Below, piece after piece: positions 1 through 7,602 of a stretch of DNA of 43,711 nt. The DNA is from CAJQHT01 sp038123275 (lineage in GTDB: Bacteria; Pseudomonadota; Alphaproteobacteria; Rickettsiales; UBA1997). The position numbers and the translations under genes were made by a program. Every line of letters starts with the position of its first letter. Position 1 is the first letter of the stretch. The stretch lies in the NCBI GenBank assembly GCA_038123275.1, contig JAYORG010000013.1:1-43711 (forward strand), written 5' to 3'. Below the pieces are notes generated by a model. The model was not told where the DNA came from and ran no database searches. It saw only the letters and a list, made by a program, of their open reading frames with translations.

Positions 1-759
1 GTATTATTTTAATTATCTAATTATAATATACAATCAATTTAGGACACTGCACTAGGAGTTGTAGCAAATTTAGCAGCAATACCTCTAACCACCTTTATCA
101 TTATGCCTTTGGCTTTTATTTATCTATTTTTACTTATCTTTAATTTAGAAATCCTCACCATCTACCCTCTTAAACTTGCCTTAGCTTATATTATTAAAAT
201 ATCTAATTTTATTGCTAATTTAAAATTTTCTAACATAGACATATCTTTAATCTCTACTCACTCTTTAATAATAATAATTTTTGGCTTTTTATGGCTATGT
301 TTATGGCAAAAAAACTGGCGCTATTTAGGGTTTATAGCCATTATTATTGGCTTATTTTTAGCTTTTACAACACCATTACCAAATTTAATAATAGACGGCA
401 AAAGACAATTTTTTGCTATTTATAACGAAGAAAAAGGCCTGTTTTTTTCTAAAAAAGTTAGAAAATCATTTCGAGTTAAAAACTTAATTAAAAAAATGGG
501 CCAAAAAGACTTTAAAACAATAGATAAGATGAAAGATGAGGAGATTTATTGCCAATATGAGTCTTGCAGCGCCAAAATTAATAATCAAAATATCCTAATT
601 CTAACTAAAAGAAATAAAATTGATAAAATTTGTAAAGCAAAATATGATATTTTGATTAATATGAGCAAATATCAATTACCAAATTGTATTAATTCCTCAA
701 AAAAAATAATCAATAATATTGAATTAGATAAATCTGGAAGCCAATATCTTCATTTTTGA
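1..759 (+). pseudogene. comEC: ComEC/Rec2 competence channel, C-terminal remnant (frameshifted, 5' end outside window)
   Basis: ComEC forms the inner-membrane channel that takes up single-stranded DNA. The reading frame ending at 759 contains a ComEC hallmark, GVVANLAAIPLTTF followed by IMPL, then several hydrophobic helices and a C-terminal soluble part with an FTTPLPNLIIDGKRQFF segment typical of the family. In that frame a TAG lies at 40-42. The +2 frame is open from base 2 to 52 and reads IYNQFRTL, which is what should precede LGVVAN, so the coding frame appears to shift near base 50 (one base lost or two gained). The gene is therefore probably broken, unless this is a sequencing error. 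The first ATG inside (103) would give a fragment lacking most of the membrane core. The N-terminal two-thirds lie outside the window. Confidence 0.6.
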
Positions 760-793
760 TTTAAGCTATAGCTTACGAATATCATAATTTTTC

Positions 794-822
794 TAGACAG
801 TGCAAGAAAAATATGATACTAT
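794..822 (+). promoter_or_regulatory. Putative sigma70 promoter of the YxTP/Tiki effector gene
   Basis: TAGACA (794-799) and TACTAT (817-822) are separated by exactly 17 bases, 43 bases upstream of the ATG at 865. A good Shine-Dalgarno (GGAAG, about 856-860) follows, which is unusual here because many neighbouring genes lack one. The -10 match is only 4 of 6. Confidence 0.4.
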
Positions 823-864
823 ATAAATTGTAATTATTGACTTACTAATTAATGAAAGGAAGTT

Positions 865-2349
865 ATGAGCAAAGACAATAATAATAAAAATGAATCGAAA
901 GAAAAGAAATATCAAAAAGAATTGAAACCTAAAGAAGATATTAATATACCACCAACCCCCCTACATAATGATGATGGATATGACACTCCTAAAGATGGAT
1001 ATGACACTCCTAAAGATGGATATGACACTCCTAAAGATGGATATGTAACTCCTGAAAATGGATATTTAACTCCTGACGATGAATATGGAACTCCTGAAGA
1101 TGGATACGGAACTCCTGAAGATAGATACGGAACTCCTGAAGATAGATACGGAACTCCTGAAGATAGATATAAAACTCCTACAAAAGACAATGAACATAAA
1201 ACCTTAAATTCTTCTTTAGAAAAAAATAAAGATAAAAAATCAATTTCACTAACAAATACTGACCTTCTAAAAAATGCCCATAAAAATCTTGCATCTCACT
1301 TCAAAAAAAGAAGGGATAAAGCATATCGAGAAATTCTAGAAATATCTAAAGAAGAACTTGGAAAAGTTACATCCAATCAAAAACGCATTAGAAAACTAGA
1401 AAAAATACTTGATGGTAATTTTTGTATTGGAGAAGCACATAACTTTATATCATCAAAAAGGTTTTTAATTGAAAATATGCCATTATTAAAAAAATCTGGT
1501 TTTAAAGTTTTATTTATGGAACATCTATACCAATTAGAAGAACAAGAAATGTTAGATAGATACTTTGAATCAGACAATAATAATATGCCTCAAGAACTTC
1601 GAGAACACTTAAACAGAGAAAATGAAGGACATGGGGTAAAAAGTAAAGAATATAACTTTCTAACTTTAGTATTAACAGCAAAGAAACATGGTATTAAAAT
1701 TGTAGCACTAGAAAATCGTATAGCTTCTCATAAACATGAAAATTTAAGATCTGGAGAAAATAGAATAATTACCTTTAATTATCAAGCAGCTCAAGTTATT
1801 AAAAAATATGAGGCAAATTCTATTGAACAAGATAACAACCCATTAAAGTGGGTAGCATTGGTTGGTGAAGGTCATGTAAATAACAATCAAGATAGATTTC
1901 ATAAATCTATCCCAGGAATAGCTGATATAGTTCATTGTCAAGATATTTCAATGACTGATCATAGCAAAAAAACAGAAATAATTTCTGGACCTCAAAAAAT
2001 ATTAGGAAAAGGCTTAAGAGAAAAAGAAAATATTAAGGCTTCTATCTGGATAAATGCTGATCCAAATTCTAGTTTAGAACTTGAGTCATTACTTAAAATA
2101 AACATATCACATAATGAAGCTAAAGAAGCTAAATTAAAATCTCCATACTCTAAATATCCACACAAAAGTTCCAAATTAGAAATTCCTATAGATGAAGAAA
2201 TAGAAGATAGAAAAGAGGATAAAACAAATGAGAGCGTAAAAAAAGAATTGCAAAAAAATAATAAAAGCCCTAGCCTAGGAGGCCTTAAATTAGTAAGTGC
2301 AAGCGCAACAAATACTTTAAAGTCAAAACCAAAACAAAGTGAAAGATAA
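865..2349 (+). CDS. Probable secreted effector: YxTP heptapeptide repeats plus Tiki/ChaN-like domain
   Basis: The protein is 494 aa, hydrophilic, with no signal peptide or membrane segment. Residues 1-36 are Lys-rich. Residues 37-106 are ten copies of a seven-residue unit (DGYDTPK drifting to DRYGTPE). Residues 110-180 are basic and helical. Residues 185-365 resemble the Tiki/ChaN/TraB-like superfamily, including the domain annotated as membrane-targeted effector domain in large bacterial toxins: IGEAHNFISS (E190, H192), LIENMPLLKKSG, FMEH (E219, H220), ALENRIA and WVALVGEGHV (E335, H337). The paired G-E-x-H motifs are the expected metal/active-site positions. The C-terminal 120 residues are charged and low complexity, a possible secretion signal. 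I infer a type IV secretion effector with Tyr-rich repeats. The enzymatic activity is unknown. ATG 865 has a clear ribosome binding site and its own promoter. The next gene overlaps its 3' end by 11 bases. Confidence 0.6.
   Translation: MSKDNNNKNESKEKKYQKELKPKEDINIPPTPLHNDDGYDTPKDGYDTPKDGYDTPKDGYVTPENGYLTPDDEYGTPEDGYGTPEDRYGTPEDRYGTPEDRYKTPTKDNEHKTLNSSLEKNKDKKSISLTNTDLLKNAHKNLASHFKKRRDKAYREILEISKEELGKVTSNQKRIRKLEKILDGNFCIGEAHNFISSKRFLIENMPLLKKSGFKVLFMEHLYQLEEQEMLDRYFESDNNNMPQELREHLNRENEGHGVKSKEYNFLTLVLTAKKHGIKIVALENRIASHKHENLRSGENRIITFNYQAAQVIKKYEANSIEQDNNPLKWVALVGEGHVNNNQDRFHKSIPGIADIVHCQDISMTDHSKKTEIISGPQKILGKGLREKENIKASIWINADPNSSLELESLLKINISHNEAKEAKLKSPYSKYPHKSSKLEIPIDEEIEDRKEDKTNESVKKELQKNNKSPSLGGLKLVSASATNTLKSKPKQSER
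973..1182 (+). repeat. Ten in-frame 21-bp tandem repeats encoding xxYxTPx
   Basis: The first three units are nearly identical at DNA level (gatggatatgacactcctaa), and the rest diverge at codons 1, 2, 4 and 7 while Tyr-3, Thr-5 and Pro-6 are kept in all ten. Conservation of Y-x-T-P against drift elsewhere implies selection on the motif rather than simple recent duplication. Confidence 0.9.
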
Positions 2350-2869
2350 AGATTCTAAGTTTGAGGAAATAACTGCTGGCTATCAAAGTATAAAATTACC
2401 TGATCATATATTGGAAATTCTAGATTCCTACTTTGAGGAATATCCAAAATATTGGATTAATAATTTAATATCAACTTGGAGTGGTGACGAAAAATCAAAG
2501 AACATGAAAATGTATAAAAAAGCAATCACTATTTTGCATGAAGCAGTAAACCAAGAAAGAGAAGCCTTCTTACAACATATAACGGAAAAATACAAAGAAA
2601 AATACGAAAATCTATTTCAAATGCTTAATGTATTATCCCAAGAATGTAGTGGCAATATGGATAAAGAATGTAACCTTTTTAAAGATTGTAGAAAATTATT
2701 ATCAAAAGATCTCTTTCCAGACAATCAACTTAAAAAAGAAATAGGAGAATTTATAAAAAGAGAATCTAATAAAAATTTACAAGAAATATCACCTAAATTA
2801 TTTGAAACCTTACATAAAGATTCTAAAAAAGAATTAAAAACTAATAGTAATGCTGGAAATTCCTTTTAA
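2339..2869 (+). CDS. Hypothetical helical charged protein, overlapping the effector gene
   Basis: I do not recognise this 176-aa protein. It starts at GTG 2339, 11 bases inside the end of the upstream effector gene, so the two are probably translated together. It is soluble, Lys/Glu-rich and predicted largely helical, with a central amphipathic stretch (EREAFLQHITEKYKEKYENL) and a small Cys cluster (ECSGNMDKECNLFKDC, about residues 101-116). There is no signal peptide. It could be a second effector or a chaperone of the first, or a frameshifted extension of it. The weak GTG start without a ribosome binding site makes the exact 5' end uncertain. It ends 9 bases before the end of the convergent gapA. 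Confidence 0.5.
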   Translation: MKDKDSKFEEITAGYQSIKLPDHILEILDSYFEEYPKYWINNLISTWSGDEKSKNMKMYKKAITILHEAVNQEREAFLQHITEKYKEKYENLFQMLNVLSQECSGNMDKECNLFKDCRKLLSKDLFPDNQLKKEIGEFIKRESNKNLQEISPKLFETLHKDSKKELKTNSNAGNSF

Positions 2870-2878
2870 CTTAGGTTC

Positions 2879-3889
2879 TTAATTATTTACCAACAAATTA
2901 GCAACATCCAACATTCTTAAAGAAAAGCCCCATTCATTGTCATACCAAGCACCTATTTTTACCAAATTATCAGCCATAACCTTGGTTTGAGTTGTATCAA
3001 AGTTAGAGCTGTATGAGCTATGATTAAAATCTATTGATACTAGTGGTTCTTTAACAATTTCTAGAATTCTGCCAATTTTTTTATCTTTAGCAGCATCTTC
3101 TAAAATTTTATTAACTTCATCAGCATTAGTGTTTTTATTGGAAACAAAATTTAAATCGACCATCGAAACATTAGCAGTTGGCACACGAACAGCTCCACCA
3201 TCTAACTTGCCTTTTAATTGAGGTAATACTAAACCAACAGCCTTAGCAGCGCCAGTTGAAGTTGGAATCATAGACATAGCGCAAGCTCTAGCTCTTCTTA
3301 AGTCTGAGTGAGAATTATCAACTATGTTTTGATCATTAGTATAAGCATGAATTGTTGTCATAAAACCTTTTTGAATACCAATAGTTGCATCTAATATTTT
3401 AGCAATTGGCGCTAAGCAATTAGTGGTACAAGATCCAACTGAAATGATGTCATCGTTTAAATCCATCAACTCATCATTAACCCCATAAACAATGGTTTTT
3501 ATATCATCACTTTTTGCTGGAGCTGAAATTAGAACTTTTTTAGCACCTGCTTTTAAATGCTTTGACGCTGCCTCTCTTGTTTTAAAAGCACCTGTAGATT
3601 CTAGTACTACATCTATACCCAACTCATCCCATGGTAATTCTTGTGGATCTCTAGTTCCAAATAATTTAACTTCCTTGCCATCAATAACTAAATTACCGGC
3701 ATTATTAGATTTAACCTCTTTACTAAAACGCCCATGAATAGAGTCATATTTTAAAAGGTGAATATGAGTTTGTATTGAAGCTGGTCCATTAACCGCCACC
3801 AACTCAATATCTTTATATTCGTCACTTTCAAAAATGCCTCTAGCTAGACATCTGCCAATTCTACCAAGGCCGTTAATTGCTACTCTCAT
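2879..3889 (-). CDS. gapA: Glyceraldehyde-3-phosphate dehydrogenase
   Basis: The enzyme interconverts glyceraldehyde-3-phosphate and 1,3-bisphosphoglycerate with NAD(P). The protein is 336 aa, full length for the class I family. Visible are the Rossmann motif INGLGRIGR (5-13), the catalytic SCTTNC with Cys154, IHAYTNDQN, the STGAAKAVG loop, and the C-terminal WYDNEWGFS. The residue after strand 2 that normally is Asp (as in NDLT) is Gly35 in VAVNGPAS, so discrimination against NADP may be relaxed. In Rickettsiales this enzyme occurs in lineages that keep gluconeogenesis/pentose synthesis and is absent from Rickettsia. It is convergent with the preceding ORF and divergent from the small membrane gene at 3966. 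No ribosome binding site is evident. Confidence 0.97.
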   Translation of the reverse strand: MRVAINGLGRIGRCLARGIFESDEYKDIELVAVNGPASIQTHIHLLKYDSIHGRFSKEVKSNNAGNLVIDGKEVKLFGTRDPQELPWDELGIDVVLESTGAFKTREAASKHLKAGAKKVLISAPAKSDDIKTIVYGVNDELMDLNDDIISVGSCTTNCLAPIAKILDATIGIQKGFMTTIHAYTNDQNIVDNSHSDLRRARACAMSMIPTSTGAAKAVGLVLPQLKGKLDGGAVRVPTANVSMVDLNFVSNKNTNADEVNKILEDAAKDKKIGRILEIVKEPLVSIDFNHSSYSSNFDTTQTKVMADNLVKIGAWYDNEWGFSLRMLDVANLLVNN

Positions 3890-3965
3890 ATTTTAAAGAT
3901 TTATTTTATTGATTAATTAATTAAGTGAACAAATAATAAAATAAATAAAATAAAAATCATCTATT

Positions 3966-4241
3966 ATGTTACTTAATGTTCTAGAAAATAATCTAATTTT
4001 AATATTAATATTTACAATATTTGCTTCAATATTAGGTATCTTCTTATTTAAAAATTATTATAAAAAGATTGGCTGCCTAACTTCTGCCTTTAGTGCAATT
4101 ATTCTATTATTTTTTATGATTTCTTTTAATAGCCCACAAAGTATGGATATATTATCAATATTAGTCTCAATATTAATTATATTCTCTGCTACAATTGCTA
4201 CTGGAATTGCTATTATTAATAAAATTAATGCTAGTAAATAA
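3966..4241 (+). CDS. MrpC/NuoK-like small antiporter subunit
   Basis: The protein is 91 aa with three predicted transmembrane helices (about 9-28, 37-54, 60-84), the size and topology of MrpC/MnhC and NuoK. The end of the second loop and third helix (SPQSMDILSILVSILIIF) lines up with the PLPQALVLTAIVI segment of MrpC. The match is weak alone, but genes for MrpD-, MrpF- and MrpG-like proteins lie elsewhere in the window and MrpC is the subunit otherwise missing here. Its role would be in a multi-subunit Na+/H+ antiporter in the inner membrane. It stands alone, divergent from gapA, and is followed by a repeat cluster. An unrelated small membrane protein cannot be excluded. Confidence 0.5.
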   Translation: MLLNVLENNLILILIFTIFASILGIFLFKNYYKKIGCLTSAFSAIILLFFMISFNSPQSMDILSILVSILIIFSATIATGIAIINKINASK

Positions 4242-4261
4242 GAGGAGTTAATTTTATCTAA

Positions 4262-4460
4262 CGTTATATTGGATGAGGTACTTCACATAAGAAACTGTAA
4301 GTATTGCTTAGCAATACTAACATTTTCTAAGTTCAGCATGACAAGTGCTATAATGCATCCTTGTAAAGGTCATCCTGAATCTAGAATCTCTTAGTCATCT
4401 TTAATGACTTAGAGATTCTTGTATGAAGGATCTCACGAAGCGAGTGGAGGAGGCAGTCCT
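4262..4460. repeat. Palindromic repeat cluster 1 (two hairpin elements in opposite orientation)
   Basis: No gene is seen in 4242-4522. Element a (about 4271-4342) starts GAGGTACTTCACATAAG, folds into a stem-loop at 4290-4328 (outer 9-base arms with one mismatch, inner perfect 8-base arms 4300-4307/4311-4318, loop TTA) and ends AAGTTCAGCATGAC. Element b (about 4370-4437) reads in reverse, GTCATCCTGAA to GGATCTCAC, around a 16-bp stem (4383-4398 with 4404-4419, one mismatch, 5-base loop). The same family occurs at 36995-37234. It resembles the dispersed palindromic elements of Rickettsia genomes in style, but family identity was not tested. Confidence 0.8.
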
Positions 4461-4522
4461 AACTAACATCACGTTGCATAAGCAAATATAACAAATTAGT
4501 GAATGTATGCAAGGTGAGTTAC

Positions 4523-4714
4523 CTATACAGAATCAAGCTTAATGTGAATAAGCTTACTTGTTGTTCTAATTTCTTCAGTAATTTTTCTTCTAATGGAAAT
4601 TGTAAAGTCTTCTAAACTATCTAAAACTTTTAAAACATTTTGAGCCTCAACAGGAAGATTGGCACTACGCGTGTCAGTATTATGATTAACATCAATTTTT
4701 TCTACAATAGCCAT
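4523..4714 (-). CDS. Hypothetical 63-aa protein
   Basis: I do not recognise this ORF. It encodes a small soluble protein with a predicted amphipathic helix in its second half (VLKVLDSLEDFTISIRRKI). Its reality is supported by a near-consensus sigma70 promoter directly upstream (4760-4788) rather than by homology. Its 3' end abuts the palindromic repeat cluster. Confidence 0.45.
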   Translation of the reverse strand: MAIVEKIDVNHNTDTRSANLPVEAQNVLKVLDSLEDFTISIRRKITEEIRTTSKLIHIKLDSV

Positions 4715-4759
4715 TTTGATATCTTAAATTAGTTATTTAATTAAATAAAACCTCTAATA

Positions 4760-4788
4760 ATTATAACATATATTTGCTTTTAAGTCAA
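4760..4788 (-). promoter_or_regulatory. Near-consensus sigma70 promoter for the 63-aa ORF
   Basis: On the minus strand TTGACT (4788-4783), a 17-base spacer and a perfect TATAAT (4765-4760). It is one of the two best promoters in the window, with the one before the 1050-aa effector. The predicted transcript starts about 40 bases before the ATG at 4714. Confidence 0.65.
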
Positions 4789-4848
4789 GCAGCTTATTAG
4801 AACTAATTAGACACTATTATTAACCAGTTCATTAATTAGCTAACAGTG

Positions 4849-4928
4849 TATAATAGATATTCTTTGCAAAATTAAATAAAAACTATTTAATTATTCTTTT
4901 AAAATAAGTAACCAACTGCAAAGAATAT
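4849..4928 (+). promoter_or_regulatory. murJ -10 box and leader inverted repeat
   Basis: A TATAAT (4849-4854) lies upstream of murJ, and no good -35 is visible. Immediately after it, ATATTCTTTGCA (4857-4868) is a perfect 12-base inverted complement of TGCAAAGAATAT (4917-4928), which ends three bases before the murJ ATG. The transcript's 5' end could therefore pair with the translation start region. There is no Shine-Dalgarno. Confidence 0.45.
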
Positions 4929-4931
4929 TAA

Positions 4932-6464
4932 ATGGCGCTTTTTAAATCAGCATTTACTATCTCATTTTTTATTTCAATATCGCGCATCTTAGGTTTTATT
5001 AGAGACATTTTAATAGCCAATTTTATGGGTGTCAGCGTCTTATCAGACGTGTTTTTTGCTGCCTTTAGACTACCTAACTTTTTTCGTAGAATTTTTGCCG
5101 AAGGAGCATTTAATTCAGCCTTTGTTCCCATATTTGTTAAAAAAATAGAAAATAACAACAAACAAAAAGCCTTATTATTTGCTCGAAATATTTTCTCTTT
5201 ATTGCTTTATGTGCTATTAATATTAGTGCTATTAATGGAAATTTTTATGCCCTTTGTAACAATAGCATTATTTCCTGGCTTTAAATTTGGAAGTGAAAAA
5301 TTTCTATTACTAGTAGAATTATCAAGAATAACCATATTTTATCTACTATTTATCTCTTTAGTTTCTTTATTTTCTGGCATTTTAAATTCTATTGGTAAGT
5401 TTGCCGCAGCCGCAGCAGTACCTATTATATTAAACCTAACATTAATTGCCTCTATTTATGTACTATCTAGCCATACTCAAAATTTAGCTTATGCTTTATC
5501 ATGGGGTATTTTTATCGCCGGAATATTACAATTTTCTTGGATGTTATTTTTTCTTTTAAAAAAGAAAATGTTTATATATCCAACAATGCCAAAAATAAAT
5601 CCTGATACTAAAAAATTCTTTAAAAAATTACTTCCAGGTATAGTTGGCGCTAATGTAATGCAGCTTAATTTATTAATTAGTACCATAATAGCTAGTCTAA
5701 TTAGCGGTGGCATTTCATATCTTTATTATGCAGATAGAGTTGCTCAATTGCCATTAGCAATGATTGGCATTGCCATTGGAGTAGCCCTACTACCTGCCCT
5801 TTCTAATAAAATTAGGGATAAAAAATATCACGAGGCCATAAAACTACAAAACACAGCCCTAGAAATTAGTTTAATTTTAGTAATTCCTGCTTCATTAGCT
5901 TTAAATTGCTTATCTTATGAAGTTATTAGTGTTCTATTTGAAAGAGGAAGGTTTGATAATGAAACAACTATCATAGTATCAAAAGCACTAGCATTGTATG
6001 CCTTAGGGCTGCCAGCTTATGTTTTAGTAAAAGTTTTTGAACCATCATTTTTTGCCCGCGGAAACACTAAAACCCCAATGAATATTGCCATAATATGTCT
6101 AATATCTAACGTAATGTTAAACTTAATTTTCTTTAAACCATTTGGTATTCTAGGAATTGTCTTAGCCTCAATTTTATCCTCTTACTTAAATATGGCCTTA
6201 ATTCTTTTAAAATTGATACAAAAAGACTATTTTAGTTTTGAAAGGAATTTTCTAAAAAAATTAATTCAAACTTTTATTCCAACTTTTATAATGACAATAT
6301 TCTTAATAATACTAAGAAATTACTTTATTGAATCTAATGCCATAAACAAAATAGCAGAACTATCAATATTAATTATTTCTGGATTGATTATTTACTTATC
6401 GGCTTCTTATTTTACTGGAAATATTCATTTTCTACTTAAAAATATTAAACCTAAAAAACAGTAA
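4932..6464 (+). CDS. murJ: Lipid II flippase MurJ
   Basis: MurJ flips the peptidoglycan precursor lipid II across the inner membrane. The protein is 510 aa, full length, with about 14 hydrophobic helices. It carries the family signature in the first loop, SRILGFIRDILIANFMG and FRLPNFFRRIFAEGAFNSAF, and the later conserved FFARGNTKTPMNIAI segment. With PBP1A and FtsK in the same window it indicates that this organism makes peptidoglycan. It shares one base with the lptM start, so the pair is probably one transcript. The leader may be structured. Confidence 0.96.
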   Translation: MALFKSAFTISFFISISRILGFIRDILIANFMGVSVLSDVFFAAFRLPNFFRRIFAEGAFNSAFVPIFVKKIENNNKQKALLFARNIFSLLLYVLLILVLLMEIFMPFVTIALFPGFKFGSEKFLLLVELSRITIFYLLFISLVSLFSGILNSIGKFAAAAAVPIILNLTLIASIYVLSSHTQNLAYALSWGIFIAGILQFSWMLFFLLKKKMFIYPTMPKINPDTKKFFKKLLPGIVGANVMQLNLLISTIIASLISGGISYLYYADRVAQLPLAMIGIAIGVALLPALSNKIRDKKYHEAIKLQNTALEISLILVIPASLALNCLSYEVISVLFERGRFDNETTIIVSKALALYALGLPAYVLVKVFEPSFFARGNTKTPMNIAIICLISNVMLNLIFFKPFGILGIVLASILSSYLNMALILLKLIQKDYFSFERNFLKKLIQTFIPTFIMTIFLIILRNYFIESNAINKIAELSILIISGLIIYLSASYFTGNIHFLLKNIKPKKQ

Positions 6465-6622
6465 TGATAAAAAATAGTAAAATTGCTAGACTTAGTATTA
6501 CAATAATTATTACAGCTTTTTGTACATTATTAATATCTTCTTGCGGTAAAAAAGGAGCTCTATATTTGGAAGAAGACACAGTAATAGAAGATTCTAAAAA
6601 AGATCAGACTACCACTAAATAA
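6464..6622 (+). CDS. lptM: LptM-like small lipoprotein
   Basis: LptM (formerly YifL) is an outer-membrane lipoprotein that helps the LptD LPS translocon mature. The encoded protein is 52 aa: a basic start, a hydrophobic signal, lipobox LISSC with Cys27, then CGKKGALYL, which matches the conserved CGxKGPLYxP tag of this family. A short acidic tail follows. The ATG overlaps the murJ stop by one base (TAATG). The gene is easily missed because it is so short. Assignment rests on the lipobox plus the CGxKGxLY motif. Confidence 0.75.
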   Translation: MIKNSKIARLSITIIITAFCTLLISSCGKKGALYLEEDTVIEDSKKDQTTTK

Positions 6623-6639
6623 GAACAAATTCTGTTATC

Positions 6640-7602
6640 TTACTGACGACCTGGAGGAGGTGCCATCATCATCCCAGGAGGAGGTGCCATCATTGAGCCA
6701 CCTGGCGCTCCGGCAAAAGGATTACCCCCAAATCCAGGAACTGGAGAGCTTGACATTGGACTAGATCCAAATGAAGTGCTTAATCTACTTGGTGATGATA
6801 TATTTTTCTTTACCTTTTGTGCTGCCGCTACAACAGGAGTGATTTGACCTGTTTTTAATCTATTATTATTATAAACACAGACAATATCAGCACCATTCCT
6901 TAAAGTAAATTGTGCTGCAACTCTTTCAACTATTATAAATTCTCCAGCAACTCTAAAGTTTACCAACTCTTCAAAACCTGATGAATCAACACTAAATATT
7001 GCTGGTAATTCAGGATTAGCCTCAGAAAATTGCATATAAGTAAATATACCATTATCAAAAACCTTTATTGGAGCAATATTTGGTTCACCTGTAAATTCAT
7101 AATTAAAATTATAAAGACTTAAATTACGCATATCAGGCTCATCACTTAAAGGCTTTTTAGCAAATTGTAAAATATTCTTATCTGCCTCATCAGGATAAAT
7201 AAATTTAGCTACAAAAATTAGATCTTTATCATCTATACTTTGAGCAACTTTAGCGGTTAATTCAAAATGATACACCTTCTCATTGGTAATAATTGTCATA
7301 TTAGTATCGGCTTTTTTAGCAACTGGCTTTAAGAATAATCTATTTCCCAGATGCTCAAAAATCCATAAAGATGGATCTCCCATAGAAATAGTAGCAATTG
7401 TTTCTGTAGCACCAAATTCAATAAAACCTTGATAAGTATAGTGACCAATATAGCGATACACGTCATTTGGATTATATATAAAAGCTCTGAACTTCTTTTC
7501 ATTACCTAAATATCTAGGAAGCTGAGAAGCAAAAATATTTTCACTTAAAAAATTAAGAAAAATAAAGCTTAGTAATGTTAGTATTATTCTATTTTTTGCC
7601 AT
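6640..7602 (-). CDS. virB9: Type IV secretion protein VirB9, with Pro/Gly/Met-rich tail
   Basis: VirB9 is part of the outer-membrane core complex of type IV secretion systems. I chose ATG 7602 (MAKNRII), which gives a clean signal peptide ending at about residue 25; a longer frame from 7659 would bury it. The 320-aa product has the VirB9/CagX features: RAFIYNPNDVYRYIGHY near the N-terminus, the ETIATISMGDPSLWIF strand, KKADTNMTIITNEKVYHFEL, and LRNGADIVCVYNNNRL at the usual C-terminal end. About 50 extra residues follow, rich in Ser, Pro, Gly and Met, ending in two copies of MMAPPPG. It overlaps virB8 by 14 bases. No virB10, virB11 or virD4 follows, so this is an isolated pair, as is known for duplicated rvh copies in Rickettsiales. 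Confidence 0.88.
   Translation of the reverse strand: MAKNRIILTLLSFIFLNFLSENIFASQLPRYLGNEKKFRAFIYNPNDVYRYIGHYTYQGFIEFGATETIATISMGDPSLWIFEHLGNRLFLKPVAKKADTNMTIITNEKVYHFELTAKVAQSIDDKDLIFVAKFIYPDEADKNILQFAKKPLSDEPDMRNLSLYNFNYEFTGEPNIAPIKVFDNGIFTYMQFSEANPELPAIFSVDSSGFEELVNFRVAGEFIIVERVAAQFTLRNGADIVCVYNNNRLKTGQITPVVAAAQKVKKNISSPSRLSTSFGSSPMSSSPVPGFGGNPFAGAPGGSMMAPPPGMMMAPPPGRQ

Noticed and set aside
763..774. AAGCTATAGCTT palindrome as comEC terminator
   Set aside because: A 12-base perfect palindrome without loop or adjoining U tract is too weak to call.
912..1190. Antisense ORF with regular SSGVPYL-type repeats
   Set aside because: It is the reverse reading of the 21-bp YxTP repeats. The sense frame continues into a recognisable domain.
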